From NCBI GenBank assembly GCA_013399305.1, contig VXAI01000038.1, forward strand, positions 1,191,194 to 1,255,193: a stretch of DNA of 64,000 nucleotides. The letters run 5' to 3'. Under the pieces are notes generated by a model that made no database searches, was not told the origin of the DNA, and saw only the letters and a program-made list of their open reading frames with translations. A program made the position numbers and the translations under genes. Below, piece after piece: positions 13,602 to 26,400 of the stretch (position 1 is the first letter of the stretch; every line of letters starts with the position of its first letter). Source of the stretch: Rostratula benghalensis (Eukaryota; Chordata; Aves; Charadriiformes; Rostratulidae).

Positions 13602-14050
13602 AGGGCCACGAGAACAGTCGGGGTGTTGGAGAACCTTTGCTCCAAGGACAGGCCAGAGGCAGCTGGGGTTGTTCAGCCTGGAGAAGAGGAGGCTCCAGGG
13701 AGACCTTAGAGCAGCCTTCCAGTGTCTGAAGGGAGCTACAGGAGAGCTGGGGAGGGTCTCTTTACAAAGGCCTGCAGTGACAAGATGAGGGGCAATGGCT
13801 TCAAGCTGGAGAAGAGCACATTTAGATTGGATATTAGGAATAGGTTCTTTACTCTGAGAGTGGTGGAGCACTGGAACAGGTTGCCCAGGGAGGTGGTTGA
13901 GGCCCCTTACCTGGAGATAATATTCAAGGGGAGGCTCAACAAGGCCTTAAGCAATTTGGTCTGGTTGGGGGTGTTCCTGCTGACTGCGGGGAGGTTGGAC
14001 TGGATGACGTTTGGAGGTCCCTTCTGGCCTGGCCTGTGCTATAATTCTGC
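13602..14050 (+). mobile_element. CR1 LINE 3' fragment
   Basis: Sense CR1 of about 450 bases. Landmarks are GGGTTGTTCAGCCTGGAGAA, GGCAATGGCTTCAAGCTGG, CACTGGAACAGGTTGCCCAG and the tail GGTTGGACTGGATGACGTTT followed by GGAGGTCCCTTCTGGCCTG. An open stretch at 13722-14066 is the decayed ORF2 C-terminus ([11 protein letters not shown] is typical) and is not a host gene. Confidence 0.92.
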
Positions 14051-17000
14051 CAAGCGATTGCTGTGAGAGCAGCAGCTCTGCAGGAGAAACTGCTTCTCTG
14101 AGGGAGTTCTTCCTCTGTCTTGGGGGTCCCTGGTCAAGTGTGCCAGGTTTGCAGCGCTGACACCGCTGTGCTGTGGCTGTGGAGCCTGGGGATGGCTGCT
14201 GTGACTGGCAGCATAAAGATACAGCAAATAGTTTCAGTATGGCCTGGCTGGTGAAGTTGAGAGGGCAAGTTGTGGAGAATTCCAGCTATGTCATGGGAAA
14301 TGGCCACAGCCAGGCTTCTGATTAGCAGGAGAGTGCAAATCCTCTGGGTCATTGCCAGGGTTCAGGAGGGCAAAGCACTGCAAGGCTATCAAATTGTTGC
14401 CATATTTTGTTTAAAAGAGAAAGGGGGGGAAAAAAGGAAAAAAACCCACCCCTAACACAAAAGCAGATTACGGGTTTTTTTGGGGTCAAGTGTGCCATGA
14501 TATTAATGCTGCTGCTGTGGATGTTCCCAAGTGCATGGGGACAGAGAAGTACATTTAAATACCAAAGATATTGAGGAAATCTAAAGAGTTAATAGCTACT
14601 CAGCTGCTTTTTCTTTGGATTATAAGAGCGCTCTTCATGAATCACTGCTGATTTTTGTCTTGCAGAATTTACCTACAGCAAGACTACCTTTTATATATTA
14701 GTGATCCCCAAATGGTTTTAAACTGATTTTTTTTTTTTTTTGTGAATCCTAAACTGAAAGAATCAGTGGGAGCAGGGAATGCATTTATTCTTTTTTATAC
14801 ATATCAAAAGTATATTCTGCAAGGATGCTTGTTACGATGGTGGGCTAAAAGCGAAGTAGAAAACTAAAATGTCTCTCAATATACTGAAATGCATTGAATT
14901 TTTCTCATGTGAGGCAGGCTGCTGTGAATACCTGCTGTACTGGGCAGACCTGCTGGGGGTGTGATTTGTGAGTGCACTCAAGTAGAAGTTTCCTGGTCCG
15001 GGGGATGCTGCTGTTTCCAAGCCAAACCTCTTTGTTCATTTGCTTCAGCCAAGTAAGCAGAGGTGGTTGGGTTGGTGCTGGTGCAGTTGCTTCTGGCAGC
15101 ACCGGGCAAAGGTAGGAGCAGAGTGAGGAGGGACAGTGGTGCCCGAGGCAGGTGGTGGCTGACAGCAGGTTCTTGCTGCAGTCAAACCCATTCATCTACT
15201 CCTCACCCAACTTCTCTAACACTCGTGAATTACTGTAGAGTGTCCCAGTTTGTCTCACCACAGCAACCCATGGTGTTAAGGAGTTAAGCAAGCCCTTTCT
15301 GCATTGCTTCCCTGACAAAGGGACCTGTGCGAGTGCTTTCTGTTAAGTAGACCAAAGGGATGCCACAGCTCCAGTCTCAGTGCCATTCTTCCTTACCTGA
15401 AGTTTTGCTCTAAATGAGTGTGTTCAGCCTGGTGTATTTTATGGTGACTGTCTCTTAGTAGCTGTGGTTACTGAGCTGAGGATGAGTAACCAGCTCATCA
15501 GAAAAACAGCTGAGAGCTGCTGGTGGAACTTGCTCCTCTGTGAGGTCACGAGGGGAGGAATTGCCTGGGGATGTGGGAGTCCTTTTGCCTGGTTTAACTT
15601 GAACATTGTCCAGCCTTGTTTCCCCATCACGTCCCAGTGCTTCCAGCATGGCAGCCAGGGCCAGAGCAGCTGAAATGGTGAAGGCTGCTGAGGACAGAAC
15701 TCTAGCTGAAAGCCCTGCTGGTTGGACTGTTTCCAAAGAGCCCGTGTCAAGCTTCACATAGCACTCTGATTCCTTTTCAGATGACTGGACTTCTTTTATT
15801 TTTACTTTTTTTTTTTGTTCCTTCCCCTTATAATACTAATGACCTCTCCAGAGGTCTTTCAGATTTTTCGTTTCTTGACATGTTTCAACTTTCAGTAAAT
15901 GCAATTCCACATTTCTACTCATGTGAAAGATACAGCAAACTTAGCGTAAAAGCGAGTCATTGCAGTTTGTGTCGGTAGTTGTATTTTGTTGTGTTAAATC
16001 TGGTAGTTTGAATGAATCTATCCAGTCCATTTCTTTGGAAATTGCAGAGCACTCTTTATTCAGTGTTTGAAGAGTAACAGTGTAAATAAGGAGAAGCTTG
16101 CTTACTTCCATGTCAAACGCCAGCTAGATCTTGGAGTTCTTGGTGCAGCGGGGGAAGGACCACTCTGCACGGAGGGAGCAAGCAGCAGGCACATGGCACA
16201 GAGCTGAGGAGCTGCTCCTGGAAGCTCAGCATTTATTTTGCTGCAGCCCCGGTTTTAAACAAGGGACTACTTGCTGAGTGGTTGAGAGTTCCCATGAAGC
16301 AGAAAGTACTCAGCTGGGGGACACGCTTCAATACTGGGGTATTTTGCATTGCTTAAAAGACCCGGACCTGTGAAAGTGTAAGTAGTGCAGAAGAGGTATT
16401 CAGCGTGAATCTGTGTTGATTCCCTAACACTTCTGCAAGGTTAGGCTGAAGTAATAGGAGAAGTCTAGTAGGCTGTTGATACTGCATGAGATGCAAAAAC
16501 AAACTTCTTAAGTGCCTGGTTTTTATCTACTTAGTTAAACTACGTAATAGCCAAGAGCTGCAGTGAAATTTGAGTTGTTTGCCTGTCGTGACATCTGAGT
16601 CTCAGGTTTGTTGGGAGACTCTGGATTTTGGGCGTGTTTCATTCCTAAAGGATGAGTCGGATCAATAAGCATGAATTGTAGATCTGTTCTGTATTGTCAG
16701 CAGTGTCCTCCACTGGGGCATCTGTTTGCATAGAGGGATATACAGGTGTCTGAAAAGTATTTCACAAGAAATATTAACATCTTAATGGAGGGATGAAGAG
16801 GTTGCCACCAGAACTTCAAGCCACGTGATAGTGAAGTCGGAGGATGAGGCAGTGCTATGCTGTGGTGATAAATATGTTCCAGTATAACCAATTACAAAAT
16901 ATACTTGTGCTTATGGCAAATTTTTTGGGGTGAAGTAAAGGGTAGAACAGGTAGGAATTTCAGGACAGCCTTCAAAGGACAGAGAGGTAATTGAGCCACC

Positions 17001-18675
17001 TGACAATATATGTTAATAGCTCCAAGTTTTCTGCATTCTTAAAGCAAGATGAAAGCATAAAAATGCCCAGATGTGCAGAAGAGATTTGTAGCTTAAATGT
17101 ATGAATGCCATAATGATTGGCACACACAATGACTTTGAAGTATGTTTTTAATTACATTGTTTTCATGTAGTACTGTCTGTGAAATATTTTCATCTCACTT
17201 AGAAGAAGAGTTAGGTCTATAACAACTGTGTGAATGGTGTGAGAGAGCTTCGCAGTCTATTTCTGTGCTTAGAAAAAAACTGGCATGTTGTTCCCTGTCA
17301 TCAACTCAGATGCGAAAAGGAAACGTACAACTGCTGAAAGTTGTGCAAAGAGTATGGCAAGAAATTTTCTGTCTTTGAAGATCTCTATATGTAAAGTATT
17401 CAGGCATGGTTTAAGATGATTTGGTTCTTGGGATCCCTGAAGGTATTAAGGAGGACCGAGAGGATGGATGTAGCTGGCTTGGTTTCGGCAGCAGTTAAAC
17501 AGCACAAAGCAAATCCCAAAGCCAGTGCGTAAATACTGTAACTTATTGTCTTGGTCAAACTTGAGCACGATTGTAAAACTTTGGCCGACTTTTTTGTGAT
17601 CTGTGTGGTCTGTCTTCTGGCAATTAACCTACTGGAACCGTAGAAGCTGATGTTCCAGAACTTTATCTCTAAAGAACTGTCTTAGATCCTGGTGGGCAAG
17701 GCTTGTGTTGTCAGAGATCAGATCATGTTCTAGTAGCAAATCATATGCGTTGTTACTATTGGCTGCCTTTTTAAAGCAAAGCTAGATTTCCAAGCTAATG
17801 TGTCTTCAAAGTAATGAGATTACTGAAGTTCAGTTGCTGGAGGGAGAGGTGTGCTTGAGGAACTATTTGATGTGAGCATATGTGGCTTGAAACTACTGAA
17901 AAGTTTCAAAAGGGAGAATGGAAAGGAGTGACTGTAGTTCATAGAGAGCTATGTTATAAATTGCACCTTTAATGAAACTGTGCTGGGCTCAGAACTAGAC
18001 ATGTAGAAAACAGGTCATGTACTGCCTGACATGAGGAAAAATCTGTTTCAATTTAAATACAGAGTCTTACTGCAGTGTAGCTCCTTTGCTGCATTTGTGA
18101 TTACGCCGTGCAGTGCTTCCCCATGGGTCTGCTCTCTGGGCTCGATGGCAGTGTCCAGCAGAGACTCCTTAGGAAAACCCTGCCATTTCATGGCACATTC
18201 ATGCCAGATAGTTCCAATTTCTAATCGCTTCTGGAAACATGTACTATTTCTTGCATTCATGATCTATTTCTATATCCAGATAACAAATTTTCAAGAGCAG
18301 TAGTTGTAAATTACGAGAACTGTTTAGAATGTGCGGCTTTGAGGAATTACTGTTAAGCACAGAAGCAGTGTATGACAGAAATGAAGAGACTGTTCCCGAC
18401 TGTAAAGAGAGGCAAGAGCTGGTTTCCACTCCGAGACTGGTGGAAACTGGACTGTGGAATGAGCACAGAGGAAAACATGCTGTAATGGGGAGTTGTTTGT
18501 GTGTGGATTAAATTCTCAAGTGCTGGGCAAATGCACCTGTTAACCAGGGGAACTGTGTTTCTGTAACTGGGGTGCACTAGATAATTTTGCACCTGTACTT
18601 GTTTTCATACCTGTACATGTTGTCTCTATGTGGCTTTTTCTGGGTTTGATTTGTTGCCCTTTCTTGCTTTGCTCC
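14051..18675. other. non-coding stretch, no gene recognised
   Basis: Unique-looking DNA with a run of 15 T at 14727-14741. A patch near 15060-15180 is richer in G than its surroundings but has no recognisable element. A strong acceptor-like site ends at 14665, but the open segment after it runs only 19 codons to a TGA, with no poly(A) signal close by. No gene called. Confidence 0.5.
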
Positions 18676-19245
18676 TGTTGTGGTTTAGACCTAAGTGGCA
18701 ATCAGAACCACACAGGCCTTCACCCACTCTCCCTGCAGTGGGATAGGGGAAGGAGAATGGGAAAAAAAAATAAAAAATAAACAAAACTAACCCAAAACTA
18801 AAAACCAAAAGAAACCTGGTGGCTTGAGATAAAGACAGTTTAATAGAGCAGTAATGGAAAAGATTAGGATAACAATAATGATAAAAGCATATAAAAAATG
18901 ATAAAAGCATATAAAAAATTAGTGATGTGCAATGTAATTGCTCACCATCTGGCGGTTGCCCAACCTGTCCTGAGCAGTGATTGTCGACTCCTGTTCCCCT
19001 GGCTAACCCCTATTTATTATACTGAGCATGATGTCTGTGGTATGGAGTACTGCTTCAGTCAGCTTGTTCTCTCTGTGTTCCCCCTCAGCTTCTATGAGAA
19101 GCTGAGAAAGTCCTTGATTTACACCAAGCCTTACTTGGCAACAAGTACAACAGTATGTCTTCTCAACGTTATTCTCCTAAATCTAAAAAGCAGCAGTTCC
19201 TAGGAAAATGAACTCTATTATAGTTGAAGCTGTTCTTTAGGGCAC
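18676..19245 (-). mobile_element. avian endogenous retrovirus LTR (apparently solo), antisense
   Basis: On + it begins TGTTGTGGTTTAGACC, the reverse complement of an LTR end. It then shows CAGTGGGATAGGGGAAGGAG, GAGATAAAGACAGTTTAATA, ACTGAGCATGATGTCTGTGG and GAAAATGAACTCTATT, all landmarks of an LTR family widespread in birds. I saw no retroviral coding region on either side, so it looks like a solo LTR. The right edge is eroded and could be anywhere from 19230 to 19245. A clean target-site duplication is not visible. The ERV class (K or L) is not resolved here. Open frames across it (about 18626-18910 on - and 18898-19203 on +) are chance. Confidence 0.82.
18881..18920. repeat. 20-base tandem duplication inside the LTR
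   Basis: Two adjacent 20-base units (ATAAAAGCATATAAAAAATG, then the same with a final T) differ at one base. Such near identity suggests the duplication arose after insertion, or is a recent slippage product. Confidence 0.9.
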
Positions 19246-22200
19246 AGTTATTTGGATTGCTCAGTTCTGTATAGCCTTGGTTGCCAAATCAGAGCTGCTA
19301 TCCAAGTAATGGCCAGCGGAAAGGGAGAGCCAGTGATGAGATAAACCCAGGGGGCTTTGGTATCAAAGTGCATTTGCCTGCATTTTGACATCAGGAACTG
19401 CAAGGAAGTCGTGGGGATTTTCAATGGCTTTATTCTAAACAAACATGAGCTGCTAGACATACAGATTAGAGCCTAAATGGTACTTAGTGAAAGTGCTTCT
19501 GGTGAAGTTTTCGGGTTACTAAGCTGTTTTCCCACAGAACAGATGGAGCTTTACGAAGGTCTTCATAAAAGTCCTGGGGATGGATTTAACAGACAAGATC
19601 AGGAGGAGAAATTTAGCACTTGCATGGCTTGAAGCTGTCCCATGAAATTCTAAGCAGAATTATCTTTCTGGTGATTAATCTCCCAAGAATGGGGACTGTG
19701 AATGTTGACTTAGGAGAAAACCTGCTCCTTTTACCATAATACAACATAATCAAACATACTATTGAAGTCAGATGAATGTTTTCTGAGTGATGTTTAGGCT
19801 ATAGGAAGAGAAAACAGACTGTACTAATTGAGGTAGACATCTTCTGTGGAATAAATTTGGATGTTCCTTGGATATAAAGTATAGCCTAGGCCTAGTGGTG
19901 AAGTATACTTAAGGTTTTAGTCCTTTAGTCACAGAAAGCTTAAATTTGTGAAGAACCAAGTAGATATTGAATCCCACTAAGTGATCCTGTCTGTTGTAGG
20001 AGAAGTTTGAAGTATGTTTTAAATAAGATCATTGACTGCATTTTGGGAAATACAGTAGCATCTCTATTAATTCTACATTTCTTTTTATTGATGTAGCCTA
20101 CCAACTCTTAAGTTAGTTACTCTTCAACTGTTTTATGCTGTGAAAATCTCTTCATGCTAGTATTTGGGCAGGAGTTCAAAGTCCCATCTCTTTACAGAGT
20201 ACGTTTCTTGCAATAGGCATGTGCATGATGCTGGTACAATAGAACACAGACTTAACAGTAACAATCCAAAATAGCATGCCAGCTTTAAAACCAGAAGTTG
20301 ATTTTACGATCCTGTTGTTTTCCATGTTTGCATATGGATCTAATATTACAGCTTAAGCCTGCTTTCCAGGTCAAGCATTGTGCACTGCTCTGGTGCTGAT
20401 GCTTGTGGGTGCAGGTAACACACACAGTTCTGATGGGTTCTCAAAGAAGCCAAGTTCTGAGTCAAGATCCTTATTTCCAGCTTCAGAAATATTTTGACTG
20501 CTTCTGAATAAAATGCACGAGTTGGTCAATTCCTTGTTACCTGAGGTGTTGGGGGGTTTTTTTTGTCTTCTCAGTTGGCTTCTTGCTAGCGAAGATGGGC
20601 TTGTGAGCCAATGTCCTATCTCCTGTTCTGTGAAATTAGAGTTTAGAAAGCTTTGTAGTTTTCTTTGCCTGTTTGGGATGTGTTCGGGTAATGAGAATGA
20701 GCCATGTGATGCCCCTCATCAGTCTGTATTGGGAAAATCTCGTGAAGCAGAACTGTTGCAGGAACAACTGCTGTTGTCAATAGATTAGAGAGAATTAGTG
20801 TATAAAGTTTTATTTCTGCTATTTTCATTGTAAGCATTGTTTATCCTATTTTTGAGTTGGTTGTGATACTTGTTTGCTATTTTTTTTCTAGTGTTTAGTT
20901 TGGACTCTGGTATAAAGCATCCATTGATTACTGTAGAACTGATGGTAAAGGTGCAGTTACCACCACGGTATCTCACCTCGGGACTGAGGGGTGTGCAACA
21001 CTTACCCTGACTGCTCAATTTTTGAGTGATCTGTGGCAGGATAAACTTACCTTTTTACTTCATATTATTTGGTGTGAAAGTATGAATTCTACGAAATATA
21101 TGTTGACACGTGTCAAACATTTTCTATACAATGTGTGACTTGATTTATGATTTGTTCGGGTTTTTTTCTCCAAATGTGTAGGGGTTTTTTTATTGTAATT
21201 TTGTCTGAGAATACATTGCTAATCACTGCACTTTTAGATACAGATTGTATGATTAAAAAAACCTCTTAGCTTGCTGAAAAAAGAGATTATGCGGAGAAAT
21301 AGAGAAGTAAATATAAACTTAAAACGGAGATGTGATTAAATGGCTGATTTATGCTCAGTCATTTTCAGAGGACTGTTCATCAGCTTCACTAAGGAACAGG
21401 ATTTACGCTCTTGGTGAACTTGTGATACAGAAGGCTTCAGTCAGTCTTTAAATAGAGAAGAGCAGACAGCTGTTTGATTATTTTTTTTCATGTTGATTTT
21501 TTTCTTATCCTAAAAAGGCAGACTTTCAAGTTCACTTCTTCGTATTTTCCCTTGGTTGCAGAAGTATCAGAGGAACAGCCAAGAACTGATTCTGTGTGTG
21601 CCACTTATCAGTGACCCACACTTAGCCTATATGCCCTTTTTAATTAGCTGACAGATTGTGTTAGCGCTGAAATGGAAACAGGAGGTACTCGACTAAAACT
21701 GTACAAGCTATGTACAGTTGCAAAGTATTTCTGCAGGTGCCTGTAGGCAATAAAATCTTGTGTCTCTGCCTCTGCCAGCTCAACAATGAGGATAAATGAG
21801 CTTGTCCTGGTGAGTGTTGAACAAATGCTTACACTTGTGTAGAAAATGTGTGTGGCTGTTGAAAGCCAGCGAAGAGCAGAGATGAGGGTAAAACAGTGGC
21901 ATCCAGGGAGAGCTGCAGCGCAGCACGGTCAAGTCATGCCTGTTCCTCAGAGGAGAGGAAGGACGTGGAGCCAGGCAATGTAAATACTTCATATGCTTGC
22001 TGTTGGGAACCTATGTATGTTTTTCTTCTGGGCTTTTTAAACTCCAGTTAGCTAAATAACCCAAACAGTTTTCTTGTACTTGTTTAGGCAGGAAGCCAGC
22101 TGTTAAATTTGTCTGTATTAACTATCTGAGAATTTAGAAGAATAAATATTCTATGTACTTTTCATTCTCTTGTAGCACAAGCTATGTTAAAACCCAATTC

Positions 22201-22259
22201 CTTATAAGTGTTAAGTTATCCTTACTTATGTTTATAGCGTCACAGTTTCCATTTGAAAA

Positions 22260-22395
22260 CCTGTTTTATTACAGGACAATTCATTTAGCAGCTCAGAGCA
22301 AATAAGTGATAGTAATAACTTTCTGACAATAGTGTCTGATTACATGTAATTATTTTGCGTGTTAAGATGCACAGCCTTTTACTGATTAGGGAGAG
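22260..22395. promoter_or_regulatory. possible regulatory element with a 12-base homeodomain-type palindrome
   Basis: AT-rich but complex DNA holding the perfect palindrome ATTACATGTAAT at 22339-22350, which places ATTA and TAAT cores in opposed orientation. AATTCATTTAGCAGCTC lies nearby, in the same AT-rich context. This is a composition and motif judgement only. Homeodomain cores occur often by chance in AT-rich DNA. Confidence 0.22.
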
Positions 22396-23402
22396 GAGAA
22401 AAAAGTGTGTTTTTCCTAGACTATTTCTAAACGCTCTTCCCTGTACAAAAGCTTCTACTCCTGTCACCTTTTGACTTTATAGGAGTCTTTCCCAAACAAA
22501 GAGGGTAGAGGTATTTATCTGGAAGGTCAATGTGGTGCTCAAGCTGGTTGGTTTTGTGTGCTCCATACTCCGTTTAAGGACAAGTTGTGTTTTTGCCTCC
22601 TTTTTGTGGCTAGGAATGGGAAGAGTGAAGAAAAAAAATGTTTTGATCTGAGTTTGGTGTTTGAGAAACTGTCACAATATTGTAGTTTTAACAGATTTGA
22701 TAAAAAAAGGAAGGGATAAAGGAAGGGAAATGTGTTACTCTTGCCTGCTCCGTCGCAGGTCGTAACTGCAGCTGATTGCTTCATTGCTTCACAGGGCACT
22801 TCTGGGACCTACTTGGAAAGCTGGAGTCAGAAGCTTATAAGCTACAGAATACATCAGAAATACTTTCAAATATAACAAAGAACAGAATATAGAAGAGAGA
22901 AATGCAGATGTAGTAGTTCTTAATTCTCCAGGATTTATTAGGTGAACAGCCAAGTGGTTGAGAAAAAGTATGTAAAATAATACCTCTCAACTTAAATATT
23001 AGCTTCTTGCATTTAGGTATGGATAATTTCTACAAATAGCTGTTTTGTGTGTCAGCTGGAGGTGCTGTCATTTAAATAATTAAACTTCTTTTTTTTTTTT
23101 TTTTTTTTAAATTTTTTGTGCCATGGAAGATTGCTCCTGCTGCTTGCTTGCTACATGTAGGGGTATTTCACAGTGTGAGAAGTTTGCCAGGTTGTTGTTC
23201 AATTAGCAGAAGGAACAGAGTGCTCACCAGCTTGATGGTGTCAGTTCTCCATATCAGTGGGGAGGGTTGCTGGATGTGACTTCACAGCGTTCAAGATGTG
23301 AGAAGATTATAAATCCTCTAAAAACCCAAAATGAATGCATGGACAGGACAGAGCGGATTGCATGGAGAGGAAATGCTGTTTTGCTTGCGTGTTTTCTAAC
23401 AG

Positions 23403-23485
23403 CAGCACTAGAGTGTGTGGGGGCATGTCTAACTGCTGTAGCTTTGGGGGTTCTTCTGAGTTTTCAGAACTTGTGTCGTCTGGAG
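23403..23485 (+). CDS. candidate internal exon, gene unknown
   Basis: An 83-base segment follows the pyrimidine-rich acceptor TTGCTTGCGTGTTTTCTAACAG and ends at the good donor TGGAG|GTATGT. Two frames are open across it. One starts after two bases and reads as a hydrophobic helix-like peptide (ALECVGACLTAVALGVLL, then SFQNLCRLE) ending in phase 0. The other is rich in S, G and C. The - strand over the same bases is also open, but it has no donor. I do not recognise the product. A pseudo-exon is at least as likely as a real exon. Confidence 0.15.
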
Positions 23486-26400
23486 GTATGTAGGCAAACA
23501 TAGCTTTGCCAGGGAATTTTGCAGTGTAAATGGTGTTTGGGGTATCAATATTTGTTCCATAATGCGCTGTAATAAGTAGCTTGTTCCTCTGGGCTTTTCT
23601 GTCTTCCTGATTCTGTTTTTATCCTTTCGGTTTTTTGGTGAGAGTAGTTTACTTTTCCATTTGCAGTTGTGTCAGCTTTTAGGTAGTTTTAGCTGCTGGT
23701 GTACTTAACTATGCAGAGAAGTGCCATTAAGAAGATTGGGACCTTTCTGTATAACCTCGCTCAAGCTGAAAGGAAAACCAGCCCCTTTAGTTGATTGTTT
23801 TCAGTTTACGTTTGTTTTTGGGTTACATGACACCTGAAACATTGATGTATAAAACCCCCTTGTCCTTGAATAAATCCCTGGAGTGTGAAGAACAATTTAT
23901 AGTGTGGAACTGCTGCAGCAAACTTTGATTAATCTGTGCATTTCTCAGTCTTTAAACAGCCAACACAAATTTTTGGAATGAGAGAGTACATACAGGTTGC
24001 AAAGTATCATCTTTTATCTCTTTCCTTTTCAAAGAGTCACATAATTAACTCTGTGAAGATTCTGAACCTTGATGGAGTCTTAAAATGAATGGCAATTCAG
24101 TGTGCTTGTGACTCCTTGGGAACAAATCTTGAAAACATTGTGAAGCTTCTGCAGGTGGATTTTGTCAACTGCACGTCCCCTTCAGCAATTCAGTTGAACC
24201 TCAACTACCTACAACTTCACAAACCTATTAAAAACCAGTTGATGGTTAGCTGCTGAGATTAGATCTCACTTGATCTTTCCTAAACTTTTTTATGCGTGTA
24301 TGTGGTGGCTTGGCTTTATTGCCAGGTATTACATATGCTCATAGAAAGGTACTGTCCAAAGAGCCAAGATAAATACTGAGTAAATTAAAATGAACACAGG
24401 TTGAATGGGTTTGCCTCTGTATCAGAGACGTGGCAGAAGTGGAGGAAGAGTCTTTCTCCCATCCAGAGTTTGGAGGTTTGCTCTTCAAGGCTCAGGTTAT
24501 TTGTAAGGATTGTTGTAGGAACTGCTTCTGACATATGTTTGTCAACCAATTTTAGTAATAAAAAATGGAGTGAGAGATTATTTGGAACACAATGTTCTAA
24601 ATTGTCTTTAAAGAAATAGCAGAATCCTTTCCTTTTTACTGCTTATGAAATTTAAGAGTGAGCTGAGCTACTCTTTTATGATGTTCTCTGAAGGGAAAAT
24701 TGTTATTTGCTTTTAGGCTTTTCAGTGTTAATGTGTAGTAACAGCTACTGAAGAAAAATAGTCCTTCAAGGTTTTCCTAACAGCCGTTGTGATTGTCTTG
24801 GCATCACCATGACTTGTTTGTAGCCATGATCTCTTAGTTTTTTCTTTGCTGCTGCATTGTTAGGGTGTCACCTCAGATGTGTTGTGATTGTATTTGCTTG
24901 CTTTTTTTAGTCTGAATTATTGGAGAATAAATGATTGCATTGGCATCACGCTTTGCATACGGTTAGTAAAGCCAACGTCTTCCTGTTAATAGAATAACAG
25001 CTCTATTTAAAAAAACCCTGAAATACAGAAATAGAAAAGGGATTTTATGTTATACTTAGCCTAACTATAAGTATAATAAAAGTATTACTGCAATCAATTT
25101 CACAGTAACCTTTTAAGGGAAATGCTCAAGGTGATAAGTAAGGCTAGAAAGAATCCTAGAGACTGTATGTGAAGGCACCATAGAGGCTTCCATAAAACAC
25201 AGGAAACGGTGTTATACTGTAAAATCAGTGTTCTAAAGCATTTCTCTCACTGTAGCATGACGGGTCAAATAACTGTCTGACAAGATTTGCTTCTTGGTAC
25301 CTCTGCAGAGATGAAGTAAAGTCTAAATCCAATGATATGTAAGAAAAATACTTAAAAAAAAAAATATCTGGAGATGAGAATTAATTGTACTAGAAGTTCA
25401 AATGTTTAATTTCAAAAGGAATATTTGCTGTGTGTGGTTCAATAAGTTAATGTTTTCCATATTCTGTGTTCAAAAGAAGAAAAGCAGAATGTGTGTTCTT
25501 AAGCAGTTTCTTGACAAGGGCTAGTCCCATTTCTGTCATTAACGAAGGATCGTGTCTGGAGTGGCAAATCTCCAGAAAAAGCAATCCACTATAAAGGCAT
25601 ATTTACTTCAGTCAGAGAATTGGAGCTGTGGTTAAAATATCAATATTAGCTTAAGAAAGTATTTGGCAGAGGGAGAGTCCAAAACACAACTGGTTGCCTT
25701 AGTTGGCGTGTGTGTGTTTAGGCACTTTTCAGTGGTCATCACAAAGTCACTCTTAAGCATGTGGATATATCTTAATCTCTTCAGCCTGAGAGTACTTTGT
25801 GCAGCTCCAGAGAAGAGGTTTCTTAACAGTTATTTTTGCAAAGCCCTGGTGTTTGCTGTCCAAACCATACCCGGTTAGAATGAAGAGGTTTGTGCTGCTG
25901 CTTTACCTGCTTTGTAGGAGAAGCCTGGTGGTGGGAGGAGGAAGCCAGCTCTGATGCATTTAACAGTACGTGGTTTTGCCAGTTCCTTCCTCTAATAAGA
26001 AATTGTCTGAGCAAGCTGTTATCGCTAGGGATGTATGTTCCACACTGGCCACTGGTGGCTCTCTCTAACATTGAGATGAGGGTTTTCCTGTCAATTCAAG
26101 GCTACGACACCTCTGCATGAGGTGTTACTTTGTTTCTGGAAGAATTCCTTGCCTTTAGTTAATGTGCTTGTGTAACCAATTTCCAAACTATCAACGCTCC
26201 TTCATACCCTTTCCCCGTGCAGATCTTTAAAAACAGAAAGGAACACAGTCTTGAAGATTAAGATGCTTTGTTGGGTTATTCAAAATAAAGGAGTATATAT
26301 GGGCCCTGAGTATTGGTCAGAGTAAGAAACCTCATTTCAAATGACTCCATTGGGAATATCAGTTGGGGGAAGGACAGGACTCTTCTTGAGTCAGCGAAGT

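Noticed and set aside
15401..15464. - strand segment with a near-ideal donor (TTCAG|GTAAGG)
   Set aside because: The acceptor side is poor and nothing else on - supports a gene. It is kept as an example of how common pseudo-exons are here.
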